Positions 8,726 through 17,017 of a stretch of 64,000 nt of DNA are shown in pieces. The stretch is from Massilia oculi. GTDB taxonomy: Bacteria; Pseudomonadota; Gammaproteobacteria; Burkholderiales; Burkholderiaceae_D. Position numbers and translations under genes: made by a program. The notes under the pieces were generated by a model that saw only the letters and a program-made list of their open reading frames with translations, searched no databases and was not told where the DNA came from. The stretch is taken from positions 744,001-808,000 of the forward strand of contig NZ_CP029343.1 of NCBI RefSeq assembly GCF_003143515.1, written 5' to 3'. Each line of letters starts with the position of its first letter. The stretch's first letter is position 1.

Positions 8726-9508
8726 ATGCGCACCCTGCTCCCCATGGCGTGCGCGGTCCTGCTGGGCGTCGGCGCCCCTGCCGCCGCCCAGACCAGCAAG
8801 CCAGACAGCCCGGAGGAAATCAAGGTCAATGCGATGCGCGATCCGGAAGTGCGCAAGTATGAGGCGATCGTTGCCGGCCTGGATGCCTTCGACGATTACC
8901 ACCGGATGGCCCCGGCGGTACCGGTGCTGCAGTTCAGGATCGAGCCGCGCAGCGGCGCCGACAACCCCGTGCTGCCGGCGGCGCGCCTTGGCGGCGACGA
9001 CGGCTTCAACCTGGCGCTGGCGGTCGACCCGAACGGGATGTTCACCGTGCCGCGCAGCCAGGCCGCGCTCGATGCACATAGCGAACTGGTGCTGAACCAG
9101 AAACGGCGTCACTACCGGGTGACCCCGGTGGTGCGCTCGCCGGGTTTAGCCGACCACGTGCGGCGCCTTGGCGACCTGCGCCTGGAATGCCGGGTGCAGG
9201 TCGCGATCATCAAGGAAGAGATTCCACTCTGGGTGGTGCTTGCCGCGAACACGTTATTGCGCACGCGCGACTGGTGCGGCTTCACGTTCGAGGGCAAGTC
9301 CGGCTTCACCTTCCAGTACACGCACGCGCTGCGTGCCGCGGTGCTGGTCGATGGCAAGCGCAGCGCCCTGCTCGAGACCGAAGGCAAGGGGTTTCGCGTT
9401 CCGCTGGGCGACACCAGCTGGAGCGACGATGCCCTGGTCGAGCTCGAGCGCGAACCCGCGGAGGCGCTTACTGGAACTGCCGGCGAAACGCCTCGAACTG
9501 CGCCCTGA
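8726..9508 (+). CDS. Hypothetical exported protein linked to the ABC operon
   Basis: A 260-residue protein of unknown function. The first 22 residues form a clear Sec signal peptide ('MRTLLPMACAVLLGVGAPAAAQ'-like, cleavage after AAA/AQ). The mature part has no known catalytic motif; it has two Cys residues, at 'RLECRVQ' and 'RDWCGFTF', that could form a disulphide. It starts 5 bp after the permease stop, so it belongs to the GntR-ABC operon and may be a periplasmic accessory protein. Its last 41 bases overlap the convergent yceH gene, and the C-terminus is low-complexity there. Confidence 0.75.
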   Translation: MRTLLPMACAVLLGVGAPAAAQTSKPDSPEEIKVNAMRDPEVRKYEAIVAGLDAFDDYHRMAPAVPVLQFRIEPRSGADNPVLPAARLGGDDGFNLALAVDPNGMFTVPRSQAALDAHSELVLNQKRRHYRVTPVVRSPGLADHVRRLGDLRLECRVQVAIIKEEIPLWVVLAANTLLRTRDWCGFTFEGKSGFTFQYTHALRAAVLVDGKRSALLETEGKGFRVPLGDTSWSDDALVELEREPAEALTGTAGETPRTAP

Positions 9509-10142
9509 GCTCATCCATCTCGCCGCGCAGCGACGCGACTTCTTCCTCGAGCTGGGCGATGCGGCCGCCCTGGGTCTGTGCCGACGAGGTCTGCTCGCTG
9601 CCGACCACGATGGTGATCTCGCCGCCCAGAAGCTGGCCGTAGCGCGATTCCTTGGTGCCCGGCGCGCGTTCGAGCCTGACCACCAGCGGCGGGTATTTAT
9701 CGATCAGGAATTGCAGCGCCGTCTCGACGTCCTGCACGCTCTTGAACTCGTGCAGGCGGCCGCTGCGGGTACGGATCTCGCCGGCGGTCTGCAGGCCGCG
9801 CAGCATCAGCACCGTGAGCACGGCCAGCTTGTCCTGCTCCAGCGTCCACTTGATGCGCATGCGGTGCTCGTACTTCACGACCCGGGCGCCGGCCTGCGAG
9901 ATCGCATTGACGAGCTTGCGCTCGGTGAGGCGCTGCAGGGTGTCGAGGACGATGTCGTCGGATAGCTGCATCACCGGATCGCGGCTCGACAATTGATTGC
10001 ATCCGTTCACGATCGCGTTCAGCGACATCGGATAGTTATCGGGGGTCAGCGCTTCCTTCTCGGCCAGCACGGCCAGCACGCGCAGCTCGACCGGGTCCAG
10101 CACGGCTGCGGCGTCAGTGCCGCCAGTCGCTTCGTTCGTCAT
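9468..10142 (-). CDS. YceH-family protein (DUF480/UPF0502)
   Basis: Conserved protein of unknown biochemical role, 224 residues. The family is recognised from 'ELRVLAVLAEKEALTPDNYPMSLNAIVNGCNQ', here cited by its parts LAEKEALTPDNYPMSLNA and GCNQLSSRDPV, and 'LMLRGLQTAGEIRTRSGRLHEF', a tandem winged-helix arrangement. The last 45 residues ('RIAQLEEEVASLRGEMDEL') form a short coiled coil. It lies 17 bp downstream of cysE in the same direction and overlaps the end of the convergent exported-protein gene. Confidence 0.9.
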   Translation of the reverse strand: MTNEATGGTDAAAVLDPVELRVLAVLAEKEALTPDNYPMSLNAIVNGCNQLSSRDPVMQLSDDIVLDTLQRLTERKLVNAISQAGARVVKYEHRMRIKWTLEQDKLAVLTVLMLRGLQTAGEIRTRSGRLHEFKSVQDVETALQFLIDKYPPLVVRLERAPGTKESRYGQLLGGEITIVVGSEQTSSAQTQGGRIAQLEEEVASLRGEMDELRAQFEAFRRQFQ

Positions 10143-10159
10143 GTGATTCCTTCATCTAC

Positions 10160-10900
10160 TTAATCTACCAGGCGGTTCAGTCGTTCCGAATCGAGTTTAT
10201 CACCCTCCTCCACCCGCGGACAGCACAGGCCGGCGGCGCGCAGGGTCTCGGTGAGGCGTTCGATCTGCTCGTCCTGGCGCGCGGCGTGGTCGATCAGGCC
10301 GCGCAGGGCTTTCGACAGCGGGTCGTCGCCGTTGGGCGTGACGCCATAGGCGGCGAACATGCGCGCGCTGCGCGACTGGTCTTCTTTCTGGATGATATGG
10401 GCCGGATTGCCGACGGCCGTGGCGCCCGCCGGGACCGGCTTGACCACCACCGCGTTGGAACCGATCTTGGCGTATTCGCCCACCGTGAAGGCGCCCAGCA
10501 CCTGGGCGCCGGCGCCGACGATCACGCCGCGCTCGAGCGTCGGATGGCGCTTGGTACCGGCCACCAAGGTGGTGCCGCCCAGCGTGACGCCCTGGTAGAT
10601 GGTGCAGTCGTCGCCGATGACGGCGGTCTCGCCGATCACGACGCCGAAGCCGTGGTCGATGAAGACCCGGCGGCCGATCGCGGCGCCGGGGTGGATCTCG
10701 ATGCCGGTGACGATGCGGGCCAGGTGCGCGATGAAGCGCCCGGGCCATTTCAGGCCCATGCGCCAGCAGGCGTGCGCCCAGCGGTGGGCGACGATGGCGT
10801 GCAGGCCCGGATAGCAGGTCAGCACTTCCCAGCCGTTGCGGGCGGCGGGATCGCGCTCGATGATGTTGCGAATGTCTTCGCGCAGTCGTGAGAAAAACAT
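10160..10900 (-). CDS. cysE: Serine O-acetyltransferase
   Basis: Makes O-acetylserine from serine and acetyl-CoA, the carbon skeleton for cysteine. The 246-residue protein is the shorter bacterial form: a helical N-terminal domain ('[22 protein letters not shown]') and a left-handed beta-helix of hexapeptide repeats ('[20 protein letters not shown]', '[20 protein letters not shown]') with the active-site Asp/His in 'FIDHG' and the 'KRHPTL' loop. The C-terminus beyond the beta-helix, which in other CysE proteins mediates cysteine feedback and binding to CysK, is long and lacks the usual terminal Ile. The gene stands alone apart from yceH downstream. Confidence 0.93.
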   Translation of the reverse strand: MFFSRLREDIRNIIERDPAARNGWEVLTCYPGLHAIVAHRWAHACWRMGLKWPGRFIAHLARIVTGIEIHPGAAIGRRVFIDHGFGVVIGETAVIGDDCTIYQGVTLGGTTLVAGTKRHPTLERGVIVGAGAQVLGAFTVGEYAKIGSNAVVVKPVPAGATAVGNPAHIIQKEDQSRSARMFAAYGVTPNGDDPLSKALRGLIDHAARQDEQIERLTETLRAAGLCCPRVEEGDKLDSERLNRLVD

Positions 10901-11024
10901 GGTGGTGCTTCGGAGGGATCGGCATTCATGGTAGCCGATCCGGGGATGGAATGCTTGCGGAGAGGATAATGCGGAAGAGCCGGCCTGGACGCGCTGCCAG
11001 GCCGTTGTTGCGGTAATACCGAGG

Positions 11025-11768
11025 TCAGCCTTCGCGCGCGATGCGCTGGCGGCGCGCCTCGTACAGGCAGACGCCCGAGGCGACCGACACGTTCAGGCTC
11101 TCGACCGAGCCGAACATCGGGATGTTGACCAGCACGTCGCAGGTCTCGCGCGTCAGGCGGCGCATGCCCTCGCCTTCCGAACCCATGACCAGGGCGGCCG
11201 GGCCGGTGAAGTCGGCTTCGTACAGGCCGCGCTCGGCGTCGTCCGAGGTGCCGATCAGGAGGATGTCGCGTTCCTTCAGCTCGCGCATGGTGCGCGCCAG
11301 GTTGGTGACGGTAATGTAGGGCACCGTCTCGGCCGCGCCGCTGGCGACCTTGGCGGCGGTGGCGTTCAGGCCGACCGCGCGGTCCTTTGGCACGATCACC
11401 GCGTGCGCGCCGACGCCATCGGCCACGCGCAGGCAGGCGCCCAGGTTGTGTGGATCGGTGATGCCGTCCAGGATCAGCAACAGCGGCGGGCCCTCGATGG
11501 CGTCGAGCAGCTCATCCAGGTTGCGCGCCAGCGCCAGCTGGCTGGCGAAGGCGATCACGCCCTGGTGGCGGCGGGTGCCGGTGATCTTGTCGAGGCGCGA
11601 GGCGTCGACCGGCATCACGCGCACGCCTGCCGCCTTGGCATTGGCGATCAGGTCCTTCATGCGACCGTCATTGCGCTCGGCATCGACAAAGATCTCTTCC
11701 ACCGACTGCGCCTCATGACGCAGGCGCGAGGTCACGGCGTGGAAGCCGAAAATCATTTTATTTTTCAT
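11025..11768 (-). CDS. rlmB: 23S rRNA (guanosine(2251)-2'-O)-methyltransferase
   Basis: SpoU/TrmH-family knotted methyltransferase (247 residues) that modifies Gm2251 in the ribosomal P-loop. The N-terminal L30e-like substrate-binding domain is followed by the SAM-binding trefoil knot, with motif 1 '[20 protein letters not shown]', motif 2 '[19 protein letters not shown]' and motif 3 '[22 protein letters not shown]'. It sits 10 bp after rnr, the well-known rnr-rlmB operon. Confidence 0.95.
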   Translation of the reverse strand: MKNKMIFGFHAVTSRLRHEAQSVEEIFVDAERNDGRMKDLIANAKAAGVRVMPVDASRLDKITGTRRHQGVIAFASQLALARNLDELLDAIEGPPLLLILDGITDPHNLGACLRVADGVGAHAVIVPKDRAVGLNATAAKVASGAAETVPYITVTNLARTMRELKERDILLIGTSDDAERGLYEADFTGPAALVMGSEGEGMRRLTRETCDVLVNIPMFGSVESLNVSVASGVCLYEARRQRIAREG

Positions 11769-11778
11769 TTGCTACTTC

Positions 11779-14727
11779 TCAATCGCTTTCAGGTGCTTTT
11801 TTCTTGCTGGTTTTGGTTTTGGTGTCGGCCTTGGCCGCGGTCTTGGTAGCGGCCGCCTTGCGCGGGGTGGCGACAGCTTTCTTGGCTGCCGGCTTCTTGG
11901 CCGCGACAGCCTTGACCGGCGCCGCGACGACTGGCTCCGCGACCGGTTCGGCCTTGGTAGCGGGCTTGGCCGGCGCCTTCCTTGCCTTCGGCTTCGCTGC
12001 AGGGGCGGCAACCGGCGCCGGCGCCGGCGTCGGCGCTGGTGCTGGTGCTGGCGCCGGTGCCGGTGCCGGTGCTGCCTCGGCGACAGCCTTGGCGCTGGCC
12101 TTGGCCGCAGGCGGCTTGCGCGCGGCCGGTGCAGCTTGCTGCTCGACCACGGGCGCTGGCGTCGGCGCCGGTGCTGGCGCTGGTGCCGGTGCCGGTGCCG
12201 GTGCCGGTGCCTGAGCAGCTGCATTCGCGCGCTCTTCCGCCTTCGCCTTGGCACGGGCCTTGCGCGATTTTGGCGGCTTCGACGGCACGACCATGGCGTC
12301 CTGCGCAACCTGGCGGGCACGCTCGAGCGGGGTCGGCGCCTCCACCACGGCGGGCACGTCGCGCTTCGGTCCACGCGAACGGCCGCCGCGCGATTTCTTG
12401 CCGCCGCCGTTGCCACGGCCCTCATTGCGGCCCTCATTGCGGCCCTCACTGCGGCCTTGCCGGTTGCGGCCGGTGTCCTCGCCCGCCTCCGGTGCAACCG
12501 GCGCCGACGCCAGCGTCAGGTCGATCTTGCGCGATTCGAGGTCGACCCGCGCCACCCGTACGGTGACGCGGTCGGTCAGCTGGTAGCGCTGGCCGGTGCG
12601 CTCACCACGCAGTTCATGGCGGGCTTCGTCGTACTGGAAGTAATCGGCGCCCAGCTCGGTAATGTGCACCAGGCCCTCGACGAACAGCTCGTCGAGCTGC
12701 ACGAAGATGCCGAAGGTGGTGACGCCGGCGACCGTGCCGGTGAACTCTTCGCCGATCTTGTCCTGCATGAAGAAGCACTTGAGCCAGTTTTCAACGTCGC
12801 GCGAGGCTTCGTCGGCGCGGCGCTCGTTGGCCGAGCAGTGCACGCCGAGGGCATCCCAGATCGTCAGGTCTTTTTCGCTTTTCTGCGGTTTGCCTTCGAG
12901 CTTGTCCTTGGCGGCCTGCTTGCGCGCGGAGTTCGACTGGGTCGAGTTCAGCTTGCCAAGCTCGATGCCCTTCGGCTCGTAGCGCTTGCCCAGCAGGATC
13001 GCCTTGATGGCGCGGTGAGTCAGCAAGTCGGGGTAGCGCCGAATCGGGCTGGTGAAGTGGGCGTAAGCCTCGTAGGCCAGGCCGAAGTGGCCGACGTTGT
13101 CCGGACTGTAGACCGCCTGCTGCATCGAGCGCAGCAGCATGGTCTGCAGCAGCGTCGCGTCGGGGCGCTCGCGGATTTCCTGCATCACCGCGGCGTAGTC
13201 GCGCGCGGTCGGCTTGTTGCCGCCGCCGAGGTTCAGGCCCACCTGCTTGAGGAAGGTGCGCAGCTGGTTCAGCTTCTCTTCGGTCGGCACGGCGTGCACG
13301 CGGAAGGTGCCCGGGTGCTTGTGGCGCAGCAGGAAGTCGGCGGCGCACACGTTGGCGGCCAGCATGCACTCCTCGATCAGGCGGTGCGCATCGTTGCGGG
13401 TGCGCGGGATGATCTTTTCGATCTTGCCCAGCGGGTTGCACACGATATAGGTTTCAGTCGTGTCGAAATCGATCGCGCCACGCTCCTGGCGTGCCTTGAG
13501 CAGCGCGCGGAACGCCCCGTTCAGGTTCAGCAGGTGCGGCACGATGCCGGGACGCGCCTGCGCTTCCTCGCCGTCGGTGTCGAGCAGGATGTCGGCCACC
13601 TGGTTATAGGTCAGGCGCGCCGCCGAGTGCATCACGGCCGGGTAGAACTGGTAGGCGGTGACTTCGCCGTCCTCGGTGACGACCATGTCGCACACCAGGG
13701 TGCAGCGGTCCACATGCGGGTTCAGCGAACACAGGCCATTGGACAGCTTCTCGGGCAGCATCGGGATCACGCGGCGCGGGAAGTACACCGACGTGCTGCG
13801 CTCGATGGCATCGGCATCCAGCGCGTCGTTCGGCTTCACGTAATGGCTGACGTCGGCGATCGCGACCAGCAGGCGGTAGCCCTTGGCACGGCCGATCCTG
13901 ACCGGCTCGCAATACACGGCGTCGTCGAAGTCGCGCGCGTCTTCGCCGTCGATGGTCACCAGCGGCACGTCGCGCAGGTCGACGCGGTCGGCCAGGTCGG
14001 CATTGATCACTTCGTTCGGCAGGCGCGCGGCCTGCTTCAGCGCCGGTGGCGAGAACACGTGCGGCACGCCGAACTTGCGCACGGCGATTTCGATTTCCAT
14101 GCCCGGATCGTCCAGTTCGCCGAGCACTTCGACGATGCGGCCGGTCGGCTTCTGGAAGCGGCCCGGCTGCTCGAGCAGCTCGACGCTGACCACCTGCCCG
14201 GCGCGCGCCTTGCCCGGCGAACCGGATACCAGGATGTCCTGCGCGATGCGCTGGTCTTCGGGCGAAACAATCCAGACGCCGCCCTCATTCAGGAGGCGGC
14301 CGATGATGTGGGTATTGGCGCGTTCGACGACTTCGACGATCGAGCCTTCGGGACGGCCGCGGCGGTCAAGGCCGGTCACGCGCGCCATCACGCGGTCGCC
14401 ATGCAGCACTTTCTGCATCTCGCGGTCGGACAGGAACAGGTCGGGACCTGGCTCGTCCGGGATCACGAATCCAAATCCGTCCCGATGCGCAGCGACCTTG
14501 CCCGCCACGAAGGCGGAATGGTCGGCCAGCATATACGTGCCGCTGCGGTCGGAGCGGATCTGGCCGTCACGCTCCATGGCGTTCAGGCGGCGGCCCAGGA
14601 CTTCCTGGGCGGCGGGCTTGACCTTGAGGACACGTGCCAGGCCGGCCGCATCGAGCGGTTCGGTGGCGTCACGGAAGACTGCGAGGATTTCCTCGCGACT
14701 TGGAATGGTATGAGTAGGTTGCTTCAA
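11779..14727 (-). CDS. rnr: Ribonuclease R with extended Ala/Pro/Lys-rich C-terminus
   Basis: Processive 3'-to-5' exoribonuclease that degrades structured RNA. Order: an N-terminal winged helix ('REEILAVFRDATEPLDAAGLARVLKV'; quoted from REEILAVF), two cold-shock domains, the RNB catalytic domain with metal-binding Asps in 'TIDGEDARDFDDAVYCE' near residue 265, and an S1 domain ('FTGTVAGVTTFGIFVQLDEL') ending about residue 745. The total of 982 residues is about 170 more than E. coli RNase R. The excess is a tail of some 220 residues with two Ala-Pro repeat tracts and a histone-H1-like 'AKKPAAKKAVATPRKAA' end. It is co-transcribed with rlmB. Confidence 0.95.
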   Translation of the reverse strand: MKQPTHTIPSREEILAVFRDATEPLDAAGLARVLKVKPAAQEVLGRRLNAMERDGQIRSDRSGTYMLADHSAFVAGKVAAHRDGFGFVIPDEPGPDLFLSDREMQKVLHGDRVMARVTGLDRRGRPEGSIVEVVERANTHIIGRLLNEGGVWIVSPEDQRIAQDILVSGSPGKARAGQVVSVELLEQPGRFQKPTGRIVEVLGELDDPGMEIEIAVRKFGVPHVFSPPALKQAARLPNEVINADLADRVDLRDVPLVTIDGEDARDFDDAVYCEPVRIGRAKGYRLLVAIADVSHYVKPNDALDADAIERSTSVYFPRRVIPMLPEKLSNGLCSLNPHVDRCTLVCDMVVTEDGEVTAYQFYPAVMHSAARLTYNQVADILLDTDGEEAQARPGIVPHLLNLNGAFRALLKARQERGAIDFDTTETYIVCNPLGKIEKIIPRTRNDAHRLIEECMLAANVCAADFLLRHKHPGTFRVHAVPTEEKLNQLRTFLKQVGLNLGGGNKPTARDYAAVMQEIRERPDATLLQTMLLRSMQQAVYSPDNVGHFGLAYEAYAHFTSPIRRYPDLLTHRAIKAILLGKRYEPKGIELGKLNSTQSNSARKQAAKDKLEGKPQKSEKDLTIWDALGVHCSANERRADEASRDVENWLKCFFMQDKIGEEFTGTVAGVTTFGIFVQLDELFVEGLVHITELGADYFQYDEARHELRGERTGQRYQLTDRVTVRVARVDLESRKIDLTLASAPVAPEAGEDTGRNRQGRSEGRNEGRNEGRGNGGGKKSRGGRSRGPKRDVPAVVEAPTPLERARQVAQDAMVVPSKPPKSRKARAKAKAEERANAAAQAPAPAPAPAPAPAPAPTPAPVVEQQAAPAARKPPAAKASAKAVAEAAPAPAPAPAPAPAPTPAPAPVAAPAAKPKARKAPAKPATKAEPVAEPVVAAPVKAVAAKKPAAKKAVATPRKAAATKTAAKADTKTKTSKKKAPESD

Positions 14728-15078
14728 ATCGGTTCTTTTTTCTCTTGGCCAGTAATAGCGCCGCTCATGAATAAACAGGCGGCAGCCAGCTTGATTGACG
14801 CCTTGACAGGCGTAGTGTAACGGAGGTCCATCCGATTCGCCTAACGCGGCGTGCTGCGAGACGTCCCTGGAATATTATTCAGTGCCCCGAACAGAACTTC
14901 ATCGTGGGTCTTTGACTATTGAAAATCATCCGCTATAATCTCGCTCTCTTCAGCAACGGCGGCAACGACGAAGCGAAGAAAGCAGCAGTGGCAAGCGGTG
15001 TTTTGGCGTGACGATCTGGAAATGTTGATCTAGCGGAAAATGACAAAGCCTGCTATTGTAGCAGAGTTGATTTGCAGT
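14728..15078. other. Intergenic region between rnr and the tRNA-Leu array
   Basis: A 351-bp gap between the divergently oriented rnr and tRNA genes. The left part should carry the rnr promoter, but no convincing sigma-70 pair stands out. The right part carries the tRNA promoter listed separately and a leader of about 130 nt before the first tRNA. No open frame or other structured RNA is evident. Confidence 0.5.
14912..14939 (+). promoter_or_regulatory. Strong sigma-70 promoter of the tRNA-Leu array
   Basis: TTGACT at 14912-14917 and a perfect TATAAT at 14934-14939, 16-bp spacing. Transcription should start near 14946, about 130 nt before the first tRNA. This is the best sigma-70 match in the window and suits a stable-RNA operon. 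Confidence 0.75.
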
Positions 15079-15163
15079 GCCCACGTGGCGGAATTGGTAG
15101 ACGCGCATGGTTCAGGTCCATGTGCCGCGAGGTGTGGGGGTTCGAGTCCCTCCGTGGGCACCA
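15079..15163 (+). tRNA. tRNA-Leu (anticodon CAG), copy 1
   Basis: 85-nt class II tRNA with a long variable arm. Acceptor GCCCACG pairs with CGTGGGC; the 3' CCA is encoded. Anticodon CAG at 15113-15115 within GGTTCAGGTCC; T-loop GGTTCGAGTCC. It reads CUG, the dominant Leu codon in this genome. Confidence 0.97.
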
Positions 15164-15196
15164 ACAGATTGACAGGTTGTTTGTAATACAGAAAAC

Positions 15197-15281
15197 GCCC
15201 ACGTGGCGGAATTGGTAGACGCGCATGGTTCAGGTCCATGTGCCGCGAGGTGTGGGGGTTCGAGTCCCTCCGTGGGCACCA
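15197..15281 (+). tRNA. tRNA-Leu (anticodon CAG), copy 2
   Basis: Identical over all 85 nt to copy 1, including the encoded CCA. It is separated from copy 1 by 33 bp. Confidence 0.97.
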
Positions 15282-15318
15282 ACGTTTTCTGGTTGTAAGG
15301 TTGTACGGTGGTTTCAGT

Positions 15319-15403
15319 GCCCACGTGGCGGAATTGGTAGACGCGCATGGTTCAGGTCCATGTGCCGCGAGGTGTGGGGGTTCGAGTCCCTCCGTGGGCA
15401 CCA
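15319..15403 (+). tRNA. tRNA-Leu (anticodon CAG), copy 3
   Basis: Identical 85-nt copy, 37 bp after copy 2. Part of the spacer (GGTTGTA...GTACGGT) is repeated before copy 4, which points to duplication of a tRNA-plus-spacer unit. Confidence 0.97.
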
Positions 15404-15450
15404 ACATCTACCTGGTTGTAAAAGCAGTATCGTTGTACGGTTGTATCAGT

Positions 15451-15535
15451 GCCCACGTGGCGGAATTGGTAGACGCGCATGGTTCAGGTCCATGTGCCGC
15501 GAGGTGTGGGGGTTCGAGTCCCTCCGTGGGCACCA
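15451..15535 (+). tRNA. tRNA-Leu (anticodon CAG), copy 4
   Basis: Identical 85-nt copy, last of the array, 47 bp after copy 3 and followed by a rho-independent terminator. Confidence 0.97.
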
Positions 15536-15571
15536 ACATCTACCTTGTTTTTCGGACTTCTCGTCCCGCAA

Positions 15572-15608
15572 AACGCCGTAGCCTTCTCATGAGGACTACG
15601 GCGTTTTT
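15572..15608 (+). terminator. Terminator of the tRNA-Leu array
   Basis: Perfect 10-bp stem AACGCCGTAG (15572-15581) with CTACGGCGTT (15596-15605), followed by T-rich sequence. The stem sits 36 bp past the last tRNA. The A's before the stem mean it could also work for the convergent MerR-type gene. Confidence 0.85.
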
Positions 15609-15627
15609 CGTCATATCCCCTCTTTTT

Positions 15628-16035
15628 TCATTGCGTCGCCAGGTCGTCCAGGATCGGACAATCCGAACGCTCGTCGCCATGGCAGGACGCGGCAAGGCTT
15701 TCCAGCGTCCTGCGCATCGCTGCCATTTCCGCGATCTTGCGATCCAGCTCGGCGATATGCGCCAGCGCCATCGCGCGCACGTCGGCGCTGGCCCGGTGCT
15801 TGTCTTCCCACAGCGCCAGCAAATCCCCGATCTGCTGCAGAGAAAACCCGAGCGCGCGGCCGCGGTGGATGAATTGCAGCACCCGCACGTCCTGTTCGCT
15901 GTACAGGCGATAGCCGGCCTCGGTCCGGCGCGCCGCTTTCACCAGACCGATCGATTCATAGTGGCGAATCATTTTCGCCGTCACGCCGGAAGCGCGCGCG
16001 GCGTCGCCGATGTTCAGCTTGCATGTGGACTGCAT
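15628..16035 (-). CDS. MerR-family regulator, CueR-like (copper-type metal sensor)
   Basis: A 135-residue MerR activator. The N-terminal winged helix reads 'LNIGDAARASGVTAKMIRHYESIGLV', quoted by its core GVTAKMIRHYESIGL, and a coiled coil follows. The C-terminal metal loop has two Cys in 'SCHGDERSDCPIL', spaced as in CueR-type sensors of monovalent Cu/Ag/Au, and no Cys at the site used by divalent sensors. ATG 16035 is chosen for the AGGGGAA ribosome site upstream; the frame extends to 16071 without one. No copper ATPase or chaperone gene is adjacent, so targets may be elsewhere. Its own promoter carries the MerR-type operator described below. Confidence 0.85.
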   Translation of the reverse strand: MQSTCKLNIGDAARASGVTAKMIRHYESIGLVKAARRTEAGYRLYSEQDVRVLQFIHRGRALGFSLQQIGDLLALWEDKHRASADVRAMALAHIAELDRKIAEMAAMRRTLESLAASCHGDERSDCPILDDLATQ

Positions 16036-16062
16036 GGCATTCCCCTGTTGTTTCAAGCGTCC

Positions 16063-16093
16063 AGCATACACCTTCCCATGGTGGTAGGCTCAA
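16063..16093 (-). promoter_or_regulatory. MerR-type promoter with 19-bp spacer in front of the CueR-like gene
   Basis: On the minus strand, -35 TTGAGC (16093-16088) and -10 TATGCT (16068-16063) are separated by 19 bp. The spacer holds the dyad CCTTCC-N6-GGTAGG (16071-16088, one mismatch between arms). Over-long spacers with a centred dyad are the hallmark of MerR-activated promoters, so the regulator probably activates its own gene. Confidence 0.7.
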
Positions 16094-16135
16094 GCGGCGC
16101 TTGACTTGCAGTCGAGAACGTCCGAGCATGGAGCC

Positions 16136-16342
16136 ATGCAGATTCTCCGACCCGCTGCCCTCGGGCTGGCACTCGTCCTCATCCTGTCCTCCGCCATGGC
16201 CGGGCCTGCCCCCTATTACCAATGGCGCAGCAAGCTCACCGGCGAACTGGCCTGTTCCCAGACTCCGCTGGGTGAAGGCTGGGAAAAATCAAACGGTCCC
16301 TATCGGGACATGCGTTGCGAAAAACTCATTGTTGTTAAATAA
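16136..16342 (+). CDS. Small exported hypothetical protein
   Basis: 68 residues: a signal peptide of about 23 residues ('MQILRPAALGLALVLILSSA') followed by a short mature part with two Cys ('LACSQTPLGEGWEKSNG', 'MRCEKLIVVK') that could form a disulphide. The family is not recognised. The gene is divergent from the CueR-like regulator (100 bp), so it might respond to the same signal. An in-frame TTG at 16106 is an alternative start, but ATG 16136 gives the cleaner signal sequence. Confidence 0.65.
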   Translation: MQILRPAALGLALVLILSSAMAGPAPYYQWRSKLTGELACSQTPLGEGWEKSNGPYRDMRCEKLIVVK

Positions 16343-16423
16343 TGAAAGCGGAAGAGGCGGCGTTTTGACAAACATCGCCGCCAGACTTCATGACATAACA
16401 GAGCATCCACTGAGGAGACACCC

Positions 16424-16996
16424 ATGTTCACCAGCCCGGAGCAGTTCGCAAACGCCACGAAAACCCTGTTCGACCTGCAGATGCAGACCTTCAACGCCCT
16501 GGCCGGCAAGACCGTCAAGGGCGTCGAGCAGGTCGTCGCCCTCAACCTGAACGCCGCGAAGAACTCGGTCGACAGCACGATGGCGGCCGGCCGCAGCATG
16601 GCCGAAGCCACCCAGGCCGGCAATCCGAAAGCCGCCTTCGACACCCTGGCCGCGCGCATGCAGCCGGCCGCCGGCGTCACCAACGCCACCGAGTACGCGG
16701 CCCAGCTCAAGTCCATCATCGACGAGATGCATAACGAGTTCCGCGGCGCCGCCGATGCCCATGTGGCGGAAGCGAAGAACACGCTGTCGGCGCTGATCTA
16801 CGACGTCACCCAGAACGTCAAGCCGGGCTCGGAAAACGCGGTCGAGATCATCAAGGCCGCGATCGAGAATGCCTTCAAGGGCTACGAGCAGGTAACCCAG
16901 GCCACGCGCCAGGCGGTGCAGACCGTCGAAGCCCAGTTCGAGCGCGCCAGCACGATGGTGACGCCTGGCGCCGCCAGGACCGAAAAAGCCGAGTAA
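16424..16996 (+). CDS. Phasin family protein
   Basis: Polyhydroxyalkanoate granule-associated protein of 190 residues; phasins coat PHA granules and control their size and number. It matches the beta-proteobacterial phasin pattern: 'SPEQFANATKTLFDLQMQTF' at the N-terminus, a long amphipathic helix rich in Ala, and 'AAKNSVDSTMAAGRSMAEAT'. There is no signal peptide. No PHA synthase is nearby. An AGGAGA ribosome site lies a few bases before the ATG. Confidence 0.92.
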   Translation: MFTSPEQFANATKTLFDLQMQTFNALAGKTVKGVEQVVALNLNAAKNSVDSTMAAGRSMAEATQAGNPKAAFDTLAARMQPAAGVTNATEYAAQLKSIIDEMHNEFRGAADAHVAEAKNTLSALIYDVTQNVKPGSENAVEIIKAAIENAFKGYEQVTQATRQAVQTVEAQFERASTMVTPGAARTEKAE

Positions 16997-17017
16997 TCGG
17001 CCCATGGACGCCCGGCG

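Noticed and set aside
12005..12215. Short tandem GGTGCC/GGCGCC repeats
   Set aside because: They encode the Ala-Pro tracts of the RNase R tail in frame; not a separate repeat element.
12136..14820. An 894-codon plus-strand frame opposite rnr
   Set aside because: Antisense of RNase R, whose RNB and S1 motifs are unmistakable. No ribosome site or family match was seen.
15079..15535. Regular 85-bp repeats with 33-47-bp spacers, at first sight CRISPR-like
   Set aside because: The repeats fold as class II tRNA-Leu with encoded CCA, anticodon and T-loop; the spacers are related, not unique, and no cas genes are present.
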